From Poriferisodalis sp965221195 (GTDB taxonomy: Bacteria > Actinomycetota > Acidimicrobiia > Acidimicrobiales > Poriferisodalaceae), in the NCBI GenBank assembly GCA_965221195.1, contig OZ244864.1, forward strand, positions 310,001-374,000: a DNA stretch of 64,000 nt, written 5' to 3'. The notes under the pieces are model-generated. The model had not been told where the DNA came from, searched no databases, and was given only the letters and a program-made list of their open reading frames with translations. Every line of letters begins with the position of its first letter. The stretch's first letter is position 1. Below are positions 54,617 through 63,105 of the stretch, in pieces. A program made the position numbers and the translations under genes.

Positions 54617-57467
54617 AAGTGATTTCCCATGGTGTGGGCAGGGTGAGCTGGGTGCCTTCGTCTTGTTGGCGTTGTTCGGCTTTGCGTTCGTCTTGGGCCA
54701 TCACTGCGGTGCCGGTGAGGATTGCCGTGCGATTGCGCGTCACCCAAGTCCACACGTCGCCGTCGCGGTCGGTATCGCCGATGTCGGCTGCGAGTTGCGC
54801 CATGACCGCCCAGAGCAGTTCGTCGCTGGCGCTGTCGGTTGCGGCGAGCACCTCAGCCACGGCGCTGACCGACTTACCAGCCGCCGCAATAGCAAAGGCA
54901 ACGTCTATTGCTGGCAGGCCCGCTGTCAGCTCAGCCTTGGCGATGCCGCTCTGGGCTGCTGTCGCGAACTTGTGGGTTGAGGTGACCTTGTGGAGCAAGC
55001 CGCGCGTGTCGGACTCTTCTATGTCGTGGGTGAGTCGTTCCCAGCGAGACTCTGACCCTGCGGCGGCGTTGCGCTGATACTGACGTGTCCACGAGAGTGC
55101 GAACTGGGTTCGCTTGTCGAACGTCTCCAGCGGGAACGATCCGATACGCAAGTCGGCAATCTCGCCGACCACGCGGCGAGCGAGGGTGAGGAAGTGATTG
55201 GCTTCAACCGGTCGCCCTCGATGGTCAAGCACTGCGCTGTATCTGCCCACTGCTTCCATCGCTGGCCCATAGGCGGCCATCCGCTGATCGCGCAGCGCCG
55301 CAAGGCCAGCGCGGGTCCACAGCGGCAACCGCGCAGCAATCTCGCGGCGGATCTCAGCCTCGACATCTGCAAGTCGGCCTTCGGGCCGGTGAGGTTCTGC
55401 GGGTCGGCACGCCAAGGTGAGCGTGGTCTCGATATTGGCTTTGCCCATCTGGCTGCCGTACTCGGTTCGAGCCGGCCAAGAACCGGTAAGGATGAGCCCA
55501 GCAGCACCGATAGCCGCCAGAAGCCGTTGCCATACCTCAATGTCGTCGTGCCCAAACATGATGGTGACGACACCGGCGTGCTCAACAACCCGGCAGGCTT
55601 CGCCGAATGCCTCTGTGATGCAGCGGTCGTAGTGGTCTGGTGTGCGGTGATCGCCGCTGCGTTCGTGCGTCATCTTCACGATGGCTTCATCGAACTTCTC
55701 TTGCGTACCCGCGGGGTTCGCCGTAATGCGGAACTCGGGATGCGACGTTGCCAGCGCCCGCTTCAGCCATACATAGAAGAAGTCGGACGAATCGGAGTAC
55801 TCCACCATCGCGTCGTACGGCGGATCGGTCACCACAGCATCCAACGCAGCCCTACCAAGTGTCAGCGATGTAGCACTGCCTCGCTCAATGATGGATGGAG
55901 TCCCATGCGCGCGGCTGACTTGTCGACGCAGTGCCGAGATTGACCATTTGGCAATCGACCGCCATGTAGCCGGGCCGTCGGAGCAACCCGCCTCCAAGTA
56001 GTCGTTACCAAAAGGAATAATCGCACCGTCGGCGAAGATGTGTTTGACAGCTTGTTCAGGGAGTTGGAGAGATGCTCCGCGCGTCCTGAATTTGAGCATC
56101 CGAGCAAGCACAGATGTGCAGTAGCCAGTGAGCGCTCGTCCGTATTCGGTACTGACAGCAGTTTCTGGGTAGGTCGTTGCGTCCCAGCTTGGACGCGGTT
56201 GGTCACCATGCGGCGAACCCGCGTCTGGGTCCTCCAGAAACTCTGGCACTGCTTCCGACATGGAACTCGGTGTTGCGCCTGTTAGCGCTCGGGCGATGTC
56301 GTTGACGGCTCGCGCAAGGCTTACCAGTGCGAGCGTCTGGCGTGCGTTGCAGAAATCACCAAGCGTCTTGTAGCCGTAACGGGAATACGGCCTGCCGCCG
56401 GAGGAGCCCAGCGCTTTCTCGCCGGGCACGGCAGGCAAGTCAGAAGCAAACGGCTTGCAGGCCGCAAGTGCCGCCTCTGCTGCACAGGCAGCCTGTTGCT
56501 CGGATGCGGTCGGTTCGCGGTAGCGCCGTCGCCACTCCTCATCCAAGTCAGCGACCACCAGCATCACGTCACCCGCCTTACCGGCCGCTCTGATGCGGGA
56601 ATGATCGGCGTGGGAGTGGATGTAACTGCAGAACGGGCACACGGCGCCTCGGCCTTTCCCGCTGCCTGCCTGTATGACCAGCGTGGCCAAAGTGCGCGGT
56701 TCGCCGTCATGCACCACCACATCAATCAAACCCGTGTCTGGGTCTGCAACAAGTTCGTAGGACTGGCCGGGATCGCCTTTGCGCGGGTTGGGCTTGCGGA
56801 GTTGCACATCGGCGGTGAGCGGGAACTCTCGCCCACACTCATTGCATGGGATCGTCACTGCCCACAGATACGCCCAAGGCCGCTTGCCGTTGACCTTGGG
56901 ATAGAACTGGCCCATGTCGGCTTCGTGGCGGTCGCCGATCAGCTTCACCAAGAACTCAACATCGCACAGCAAACGCAGATGCGGTTCGGGGTAGCGCGTG
57001 GTGTGTTCGGCGTAGCCATCGAATGGCAGCGGTGGCTCATTCGACCAATCACGCAACGGGTAATCGGCCAGCAGTTTGCCTGCCAACGTCGCCACGGGCG
57101 AATAGTCAATGCCGTAGGCCTTGATGCCGAGCCGAGCAGCTTCCAGCGGGATCATCGCCCGGCCCGAGAATGGGTCAATTATCGACGCACCGTCGGGGTA
57201 GTGCTTGGCAAGTTCGTTTACCAGTTCGTCGCGCATGGCGTCGTAACCAGTCAGCGACGCGCGCACCAACTCGCACAGCCGCTCCTGTTCGGTCTCGTCA
57301 TCTGGCCACGGCAGCAACGAGCAGATCACCGCCGCTTTGGCCTGCGCCAAGGGTCGGGACGCGAACCAAGGAAACAGCGTCTTCTCAGTACGACCCGAGC
57401 CCCAGCCTTTCTTGGAGTTGGCCGTGACCTCCGCGCACGGAAACCAACGCTCGATCATGCGCGTCAT
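54615..57467 (-). CDS. DUF1156 adenine-specific DNA methylase
   Basis: A 950-residue protein. The N-terminal DUF1156 segment is TEKTLFPWFASRPLAQAKAA. A SAM-binding segment follows at ~95-120 (SIIDPFSGRAMIPLEAARLG). Two zinc-ribbon-like Cys pairs are visible (PCNECG and CPFCSYIHSH). The catalytic motif is TDPPYDAMVEY, with Asp548-Pro-Pro-Tyr551, which fits N6-adenine methylation. SDFFYVWLKRAL after it is characteristic of the family. The ATG at 57465-57467 overlaps the helicase stop by four bases (ATGA). In such operons the methylase is expected to mark self DNA while the helicase and ATPase act against unmodified foreign DNA. That division of labour is inferred from related defence systems. 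Confidence 0.9.
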   Translation of the reverse strand: MTRMIERWFPCAEVTANSKKGWGSGRTEKTLFPWFASRPLAQAKAAVICSLLPWPDDETEQERLCELVRASLTGYDAMRDELVNELAKHYPDGASIIDPFSGRAMIPLEAARLGIKAYGIDYSPVATLAGKLLADYPLRDWSNEPPLPFDGYAEHTTRYPEPHLRLLCDVEFLVKLIGDRHEADMGQFYPKVNGKRPWAYLWAVTIPCNECGREFPLTADVQLRKPNPRKGDPGQSYELVADPDTGLIDVVVHDGEPRTLATLVIQAGSGKGRGAVCPFCSYIHSHADHSRIRAAGKAGDVMLVVADLDEEWRRRYREPTASEQQAACAAEAALAACKPFASDLPAVPGEKALGSSGGRPYSRYGYKTLGDFCNARQTLALVSLARAVNDIARALTGATPSSMSEAVPEFLEDPDAGSPHGDQPRPSWDATTYPETAVSTEYGRALTGYCTSVLARMLKFRTRGASLQLPEQAVKHIFADGAIIPFGNDYLEAGCSDGPATWRSIAKWSISALRRQVSRAHGTPSIIERGSATSLTLGRAALDAVVTDPPYDAMVEYSDSSDFFYVWLKRALATSHPEFRITANPAGTQEKFDEAIVKMTHERSGDHRTPDHYDRCITEAFGEACRVVEHAGVVTIMFGHDDIEVWQRLLAAIGAAGLILTGSWPARTEYGSQMGKANIETTLTLACRPAEPHRPEGRLADVEAEIRREIAARLPLWTRAGLAALRDQRMAAYGPAMEAVGRYSAVLDHRGRPVEANHFLTLARRVVGEIADLRIGSFPLETFDKRTQFALSWTRQYQRNAAAGSESRWERLTHDIEESDTRGLLHKVTSTHKFATAAQSGIAKAELTAGLPAIDVAFAIAAAGKSVSAVAEVLAATDSASDELLWAVMAQLAADIGDTDRDGDVWTWVTRNRTAILTGTAVMAQDERKAEQRQQDEGTQLTLPTPWEIT

Positions 57468-60400
57468 GCCGCGTCCTGCCTGCTGTTGGGGCCGCCAACG
57501 GATGTGTCGCCGCCACCAGCGACATGGCTTCGCCGCGCAGCTTCAAGATCAGAACCCTTGATGCGGACATTGGTGATCTCGACTGCTTCAGATGCGAACA
57601 GCGCGGTGGGATCGCGGTATTCGCCAAACAGCCGTCCACCGTTGTCGCAATCGTCAACGACGTACAACCAGTAGGAATTACCGTGCAGTGCGGCCCGCAC
57701 CCATTCGCCGCCGGTCAAAGTAATACCGGTGCTGGCCGCGCTGGCGGCGATGCCCTTCACCTCCACCAAGCGCTGCTCGCTGCCACGGCGGGCGTGCAGG
57801 TCGTAGCCCTGGCCTTCGGTTTGCACGTCAACAACGCTGAAGCCTTCGCTGCTGAGGCGATTGACCACGTACGCAACCGCAATCGACTCACTGTCGTGCT
57901 CGTTTGCCGTGTCTTTGGAGGCAGCGCCGATGACGCGGGCCCAGCCAAGACGCCGCATCTCCCCCGATGTGCGTACCCGGCTTGCCTCACTCAGCGCCGC
58001 GATGCGCTCGCCGGTGACCGCTTCGAGCCGGTCACGCAGCTTCCGCCGCTCATCGCGGTCTGTGATGTCGTCAGTGAGATGGTTGGGTAAATCGCGCAGC
58101 TGACGCGCGGCCCCAGCTAACCATTCATCAAAGTGTCGCTGGCGTTGGCTGAGTTCGCGGTTGCGCTCGCGTGCAGCGGCCTGCGCCGCGCTGGCTTCGA
58201 CCTCTGGTCCAAGCAGCGCCGAGACGCGATTCGCTGAAGGTGGCGACCCCCCCCCCCCCCGCGATTGCGCGGGTGGCTCAGCGGTCAGGTTCGCCAGCAC
58301 TGCCCAGGGAGCAGGGCGCGCACCTGTGAGCGTGGTTTTGACGGCATAGCAACGTCGAAGCGGTGCAGCGGAGCCTGCGGTGATCTCGCCCTCATAAACG
58401 TGCAGCTCGTAGTCGTCGGATTCGTTTGGGTCGTACAGCACAGCGCCTCGCAGCAACTCCGCAGCAGTGTGCTCGCCGACTGCCTCAGCAAGCTCGGCGA
58501 AGGCGTCCTCACCTGGCCCGAGCACGATTGCGTCACCGGTCGCCGTGACTCCCGCCGATGCCGCCCGCTGCATCGCAGACGCACTAGTTGCCACTAGGCG
58601 CGCCGGCTCGTCGTTGGTTGGTAGCAGCGAGGCGGGCAAAGCCATCTGCTTGCCGCCAAGCAGCCAAAAACCCCTATCCGCAGCGGCCGATGGGTTAAAT
58701 GAGATTGCTTCAGCTGCAGCGGCGACGGAGCAGAACCGTTCCACGATGTGGGGATTTATCCGCTCCAAGCGGTCATCGTGCAGCACCTGATGCGCCGCGC
58801 CCAACTCAACGCCGCTGTGTAAGTGCTGCTCTGCGCTGCGCTGGCGCTCATGGGCCTGCCGGAGCCTCTCTTGGGTAATCCGGCTGACGGCTTCCTGCGC
58901 GGAGGAAGCAGCGTCGCCATCGTCGAAGCATCTGCCAAGCAGTTTGGCCAAGTCGGTCACGTTGGCTTCGTCGAAGGCTTGCTCTGCTATCAGGCGCAGG
59001 CTGTCGAAAATTTTGCCGTCAAGTTCGTTGGCCGCAGCGACCAGATTGTCGAGCAGCCGAGCCATTGCCTCGCCTTCGCGGGTGTCGGTGGCAATGAGGT
59101 TGTAGAGGCGTACGTCGCGGCCTTGGCCGATGCGGTGAATGCGCCCCATGCGCTGCTCGAGCCGTACCAGCGACCACGGGATGTCCCAGTTCACCAGTAC
59201 ATGAGCGCTCTGGAGGTCGATGCCTTCGTTGCCGGCGTCGGTCGAGACCAGCACCTCAAACTTGCCAGCGGCGAACTGCAATCGGGTCTGGTCGCGGACC
59301 GCGTGAGAATCGCGGCCCGAATACGTCTGTGCCGTGAACCCTGCCGTGTGAAAACGTTCTCGCAGCCAGCGCGCGGTATCGGCGTATTCGGTGAAGACCA
59401 CCACCTGTTCGCCCGAGCCTGCCGTGATGCCGTTTGGCGTTAGGCATTCATCGATCATGCGCGGCCACTTCGATGCAGCCAGCCCGAGCGTTGCGTTGGC
59501 TGTGGCTGCAGGCGCTGCCGAATTATGCGCTTGGTCTGAGCGGCAAAGATCCGTGTCCAGCCGGTGCAGCAAGTCGGCGATATCGCGGCGCTCCGCTGCG
59601 GCATCGGTCGAGCCTTCATTGACGACACGGGCTTCTGATGCTGCCTCGTCGTCCTCGCTTTCGGGGTCGGCCTCGCGAGCCGCATCGGCAGGGTTCTGAC
59701 TGCCGATGCGTTCGGAGCGGCGACGCAGCGTCTGCGCCAATGCGTACAGCGACGAAGCTGCTCGCTTGCCGTACACCATGCGCGCCAGCGACCGCGCTGC
59801 CACAGGGAAATAGCGGTTGACGAGCGACAGAGCTTCGTCGTAGTAGGCCCGTTCGGCAGCGCTCAGAGGCACCTTGGTGTTGTCGGCCCAGCGTGCCTTG
59901 AAGAGTTGTTCGCCGTTGAACCCGACAAGTTCTTCCTTCATACGCCGCATGAAATGCATGGCACCGGGCTTCAGCTTGTGGGTCGGCTGGTTGTCGCTCA
60001 CGTCGCCAACCGGCGGGAACACGGCAGGATCAACGAGGTGCATCAGCGAGCGGAACAGCCACTCATTGCCACGATGCGGCGTGGCCGTCATCAGCACCGT
60101 TCGCAGCGTGTTGTGGCACAGCATCTGACCGACATCCCAGAGAGTCTGCGCGGTGGGTGTCATGCGATGTACTTCGTCGATCAGCACTGCGTCCCAGCCC
60201 GCTTGGTCTGGGTGGATCGCTTCATAGACAGCCCGATTGACCGCCGCTAGCTCCATCGACACCACCCACAGATCGTGCTGGCCGCTGAGCGCACCCTCAC
60301 GCGCCGTCGCCGCGGTGATGCGGCGCAGGCCCCCGCCTAGGAATCGTTCAAAGTCAAGCTGCCACTTGCTGACGAGGTGCGCAGGGCAGACGACCAGCGC

Positions 60401-60850
60401 CCGCCGGATATGGCCGAGGCGTTGCGCCTCGCGCAGCCACAAACCGCCCATGATTGTCTTGCCGGTTCCCGGCTCGTCGGCTAGCAGAAAACGCAGCATC
60501 GGCTGACGCACCATGTTGCCGTAGACCGCCTCGCTCTGGTGGGCATACGGTCGCAGCGGGCTAGAAGCCAGCACGGAAGGGTACGGGGAGCCGCAGGTGT
60601 GACGCATCCACGCTGCCCACATGCCGGCCAGCACTGCGGTCGGTTGCGCACCAGCGTCGGGCATGAGCACTTCGATCTGCTCAGCCTGCGCGGCACTCAG
60701 ATTGACTTCGCGCACCCCGTTGGTGTCACTGTTGTCGTCTCTCACGAACAACTGCAGACCGTCGCTGTCGGGCAACGGCATCACCCCTCGGACCTCAACG
60801 AAGTGCCGCTCGCCCGGCAGCCGCACTCGCTGACCTGCTACGACGTTCAT
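57464..60850 (-). CDS. SNF2-like helicase with DUF3883 domain, carrying a G14 tract
   Basis: A 1128-residue superfamily 2 helicase. Walker A is DEPGTGKTIMGG (Lys131), the DExx box reads DEVH (225-228), then TATPHRGNEWL. The C-terminal helicase lobe has VVFTEYADTARWL, STDAGNEGIDLQ and RMGRIHRIGQGRDVRLYNL. Residues ~980-1080 are a DUF3883 domain (EGQGYDLHARRG, LVEVKGI), a nuclease-like fold often found at the end of defence helicases. Codons 864-868 contain fourteen consecutive G residues giving RGGGG. With one G fewer the frame ends at the TAG at 58119-58117; with one more it ends at a TGA a few bases before. Both lose DUF3883. The window sequence is in the intact phase. It is the first gene of the operon. 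Confidence 0.92.
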   Translation of the reverse strand: MNVVAGQRVRLPGERHFVEVRGVMPLPDSDGLQLFVRDDNSDTNGVREVNLSAAQAEQIEVLMPDAGAQPTAVLAGMWAAWMRHTCGSPYPSVLASSPLRPYAHQSEAVYGNMVRQPMLRFLLADEPGTGKTIMGGLWLREAQRLGHIRRALVVCPAHLVSKWQLDFERFLGGGLRRITAATAREGALSGQHDLWVVSMELAAVNRAVYEAIHPDQAGWDAVLIDEVHRMTPTAQTLWDVGQMLCHNTLRTVLMTATPHRGNEWLFRSLMHLVDPAVFPPVGDVSDNQPTHKLKPGAMHFMRRMKEELVGFNGEQLFKARWADNTKVPLSAAERAYYDEALSLVNRYFPVAARSLARMVYGKRAASSLYALAQTLRRRSERIGSQNPADAAREADPESEDDEAASEARVVNEGSTDAAAERRDIADLLHRLDTDLCRSDQAHNSAAPAATANATLGLAASKWPRMIDECLTPNGITAGSGEQVVVFTEYADTARWLRERFHTAGFTAQTYSGRDSHAVRDQTRLQFAAGKFEVLVSTDAGNEGIDLQSAHVLVNWDIPWSLVRLEQRMGRIHRIGQGRDVRLYNLIATDTREGEAMARLLDNLVAAANELDGKIFDSLRLIAEQAFDEANVTDLAKLLGRCFDDGDAASSAQEAVSRITQERLRQAHERQRSAEQHLHSGVELGAAHQVLHDDRLERINPHIVERFCSVAAAAEAISFNPSAAADRGFWLLGGKQMALPASLLPTNDEPARLVATSASAMQRAASAGVTATGDAIVLGPGEDAFAELAEAVGEHTAAELLRGAVLYDPNESDDYELHVYEGEITAGSAAPLRRCYAVKTTLTGARPAPWAVLANLTAEPPAQSRGGGGSPPSANRVSALLGPEVEASAAQAAARERNRELSQRQRHFDEWLAGAARQLRDLPNHLTDDITDRDERRKLRDRLEAVTGERIAALSEASRVRTSGEMRRLGWARVIGAASKDTANEHDSESIAVAYVVNRLSSEGFSVVDVQTEGQGYDLHARRGSEQRLVEVKGIAASAASTGITLTGGEWVRAALHGNSYWLYVVDDCDNGGRLFGEYRDPTALFASEAVEITNVRIKGSDLEAARRSHVAGGGDTSVGGPNSRQDAA
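58247..58260. repeat. 14-nt homopolymer (poly-G on the coding strand) in the helicase gene
   Basis: Fourteen consecutive C on the plus strand, G on the coding strand, without interruption. No other tract of this length exists in the window; the next longest I saw is seven. Tracts of this size are classical sites of slipped-strand mispairing. Confidence 0.9.
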
Positions 60851-61164
60851 GTGCTGGCCTCAATGCCAGTGGCCTGAGTGTCAGTGGCCCCAATAGCAGT
60901 GGCCCCGGCCGAACCCGCATCATCGCTCGCCTGTGTAGGTGGTAGCGGTGGCAGCCCTAACGTAAGAATCCGCAGCAAGGCCCTGCAAGTTAGCGGTTTC
61001 GCTAGTCGCTGGGGTTACCGCCGGTGTGGTGGTGTCTGCACTGGTGCCGAGGCGTGAGACTGGCTCAACATGCAAAAATACTGAAAATACACTAAAGTAA
61101 CTGGACTTTACTGAAGACTATGTATAGGTTTCGGCTACCGATCTGCGATCTGAGGGAGCCATCG
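60851..61164. other. Divergent intergenic region between the helicase operon and coiled-coil gene copy 2
   Basis: This 314-bp stretch holds no gene I can support. It should contain promoters for both directions. Next to the helicase start is a 15-bp tandem repeat. Next to the coiled-coil gene is a set of CTGAA/CTAAA repeats about 10 bp apart (61081-61117), followed by TATAGG at 61123-61128 and a leader similar to that of copy 1, with GAGGGAG before the ATG at 61165. Confidence 0.55.
60861..60906. repeat. 15-bp imperfect tandem repeat, three copies, upstream of the helicase gene
   Basis: CAGTGGCC cores recur at 60867, 60882 and 60897, exactly 15 bp apart, about 10-55 bp upstream of the helicase ATG. 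A TGA immediately upstream in frame shows that it is untranslated leader or promoter. Confidence 0.75.
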
Positions 61165-61569
61165 ATGTCTGAGCTGCAAAGAAGCCGCGTCTATAGTTGG
61201 ATTCGCGAACAGCATGACGAAGCCACCGCGGAGTATTTCATGTCCTGCTTGGCACCTGCGCCATTGTCCGACCTAGTCACCAAGGACTACTTGACGGCTG
61301 AACTGTCGCGCTATGCCACCAAAGAAGACATGGAAGCAGGATTCGCCACGTTGCGCAGCGAGCACGCAATCCAACGCGCCGAAGACCAGCGCCAACGCGC
61401 CGAAGACCGAGCCGAGTATGCCGCTCAACGCGCCGAAGACCGACGCGAGAACGCAGCCCAACGCGCCGAAGACCGACGCGCTGCTCTACATCGCCACTAT
61501 TGGCAACTGGGCACGATGTTCGGCTTAGCAACGCCGATTTTGCTCAGAGTCTTCGAAGTCATCGGCTGA
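61165..61569 (+). CDS. Small coiled-coil protein with C-terminal membrane helix (copy 2)
   Basis: A 134-residue paralogue of the protein at 51232. The first ~65 residues and last ~25 residues are almost unchanged, with many identical codons. The coiled-coil centre differs: here it contains QRAEDQRQRAEDRAEY and ENAAQRAEDRR units, so it is seven residues longer. The ATG at 61165 has a GAGGGAG ribosome site and the same position relative to MSELQRSR as copy 1. It lies outside the opposite end of the helicase-methylase-ATPase operon. The end converges on the class V aminotransferase, eight bases away. Confidence 0.75.
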   Translation: MSELQRSRVYSWIREQHDEATAEYFMSCLAPAPLSDLVTKDYLTAELSRYATKEDMEAGFATLRSEHAIQRAEDQRQRAEDRAEYAAQRAEDRRENAAQRAEDRRAALHRHYWQLGTMFGLATPILLRVFEVIG

Positions 61570-61577
61570 AAGCTCCC

Positions 61578-62816
61578 TCAGCACCCGCACTCTGCGACGC
61601 TGCTGCCGTCATGTGCAGCGGGCCTCGGGGCGGGTGTCGTGGCGTGGGCCACTACCTCAGCAGCAGCGGCCACCCCAGAACCACCCAGCGGCGCATTGAG
61701 GGCTGTCGCAGCGGCTTCAATGGTGCCCAGCGTGCCGAGCAGCATGGGTGGGTTGAGATGACCCATGTGGCCGATGCGGAACCCGGAGTCCGCGTCGCCC
61801 ATGATGCTGAGCCCCAAGGTGAGGCCTGCCTCGTGCTCGCATGTAGCGCGCAACTGCTGGGCCGACACTTCGCCGGTTCGGATCAGCGTGACCGAATTTG
61901 ATCTATGAGCGGAATCGGTGACGTTCAGTTCAAGTCCGTCGGGTGCCGACCAAGCGTCTACGGCGGCGTGTACCGCTTGCGCCAGCACACGGTGACGTTC
62001 CCAGACGTTTTCCAGCCCTTCCTCGTCGATCATGTCGAGCGCCTCTGCTAAACCCCATAGATGCTGGACGGGCGGCGTTCCGCAGAAGATCCAATAGTGC
62101 GCGTCGGGATCGGTGCGCCTAGTCCAGTCCCAGTAGGCAGTGCGTAGACCAGCTCGCTGGTGGGCTTGCCACGCCTTCGGCCCAACCCAGACCATGCCAA
62201 GACCAGGCGGCACCATCAAGCCTTTCTGACTGCCGGCCACAGTGACATCAACCCCCCATGCGTCCATCTCGAACGGCTCGCAGCCCAGCGAGGCCACGCA
62301 ATCGACCATCAGCAAGGCCGGGTGGTCGGCATCGTCCATAGCACGGCGAATCGCAGCGATGTCGTTGCGCACAGAAGAAGCTGTGTCGGTCTGGACCACC
62401 AGCACTGCGACGTACTCTCGCCCCGCATCGGCTTGCAGCTTCTCGCTCACCGCCTCGTGTCGAATCGCGCCGCGACCGTCAGCATGCAGCACGTCGTACT
62501 TCACACCGCTGACCGCTGCCATCTCGGCCCAGCTCGTCGCGAAGTGGCCGACTTCGAGCACCAGCACCTTGTCGCCACTGCTGAGCGTGTTGGTGATTGC
62601 CATCTCCCAGGCACCGTGACCATTAGAGACAGTGATGTAGGCACGGTGCTCGGTGCGGGCGAGGCCCGGCAGCCGACCCAGCAGGGAATACGTGAGATCC
62701 ACCACCTCACCTTCGTAGATGTTCGGGATTGGGCGACGCATTGCATTGAGCACTCGGTCGGGTATCACCGACGGACCAGGAATCATCACCAGCGGGCGAC
62801 CGTGTCGCAGCGACAT
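61578..62816 (-). CDS. Class V aminotransferase (alanine-glyoxylate/serine-pyruvate type)
   Basis: A 412-residue PLP enzyme of the class V fold. It starts RPLVMIPGPSVIPDRVLNAM, the usual PGPxxxxxxVL entry, and contains SNGHGAWEMAITN, MVDCVASLGCEPFEMDAWGVD and the Schiff-base segment GSQKGLMVPPGLG with Lys198. The end has RIGHMGHLNPPMLLGTLG, typical of alanine-glyoxylate and serine-glyoxylate aminotransferases. It would link glyoxylate or pyruvate with serine or alanine. The last ~30 residues are an Ala-rich tail outside the fold. The next gene upstream is another aminotransferase, divergently oriented. Confidence 0.92.
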   Translation of the reverse strand: MSLRHGRPLVMIPGPSVIPDRVLNAMRRPIPNIYEGEVVDLTYSLLGRLPGLARTEHRAYITVSNGHGAWEMAITNTLSSGDKVLVLEVGHFATSWAEMAAVSGVKYDVLHADGRGAIRHEAVSEKLQADAGREYVAVLVVQTDTASSVRNDIAAIRRAMDDADHPALLMVDCVASLGCEPFEMDAWGVDVTVAGSQKGLMVPPGLGMVWVGPKAWQAHQRAGLRTAYWDWTRRTDPDAHYWIFCGTPPVQHLWGLAEALDMIDEEGLENVWERHRVLAQAVHAAVDAWSAPDGLELNVTDSAHRSNSVTLIRTGEVSAQQLRATCEHEAGLTLGLSIMGDADSGFRIGHMGHLNPPMLLGTLGTIEAAATALNAPLGGSGVAAAAEVVAHATTPAPRPAAHDGSSVAECGC

Positions 62817-62870
62817 CGCAGCTCCCTTCGGCGGTCATGCCCACCGGCGCGCCCGCCTCGGCCACTCAGC

Positions 62871-62950
62871 CTAAAGACACAAGGCTCAGCCTGAATACGC
62901 AAGGCTCAGCCTGAAGACACAGGGCTCCGCCTGAAGACACAACCAAAAGG
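62871..62950. repeat. 20-bp tandem repeat with an internal palindrome, about 3.5 copies
   Basis: Units of 20 bp start at 62871, 62891, 62911 and 62931; the last is partial. Two copies contain AGGCTCAGCCT, a perfect 5-bp inverted repeat around a central C. They lie in the divergent region between the two aminotransferase genes, which start at 62816 (minus) and 63106 (plus). The rest of this 289-bp region shows nothing I recognise. Confidence 0.8.
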
Positions 62951-63105
62951 CGAAGCCGTGACCGGAACGGTCCACCGGGCTGCCGGTCGGTGCAGCCGCG
63001 CTGAGTCCTCTCGCTTCGCAGATCGCGGCACGCGCGTAGGCTGTGGCTGGGTTTTGTTCGCCGCAGCTTTGGCGGACGCAGCAAGGAACACGGGGGGTGA
63101 CCACG

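Noticed and set aside
51652..60850. DISARM system
   Set aside because: A SNF2-like helicase and an adenine methylase are present, but there are no DUF1998 genes, no phospholipase D gene and no DrmA-like helicase. DUF499 and DUF1156 fit the helicase-methylase-ATPase type better.
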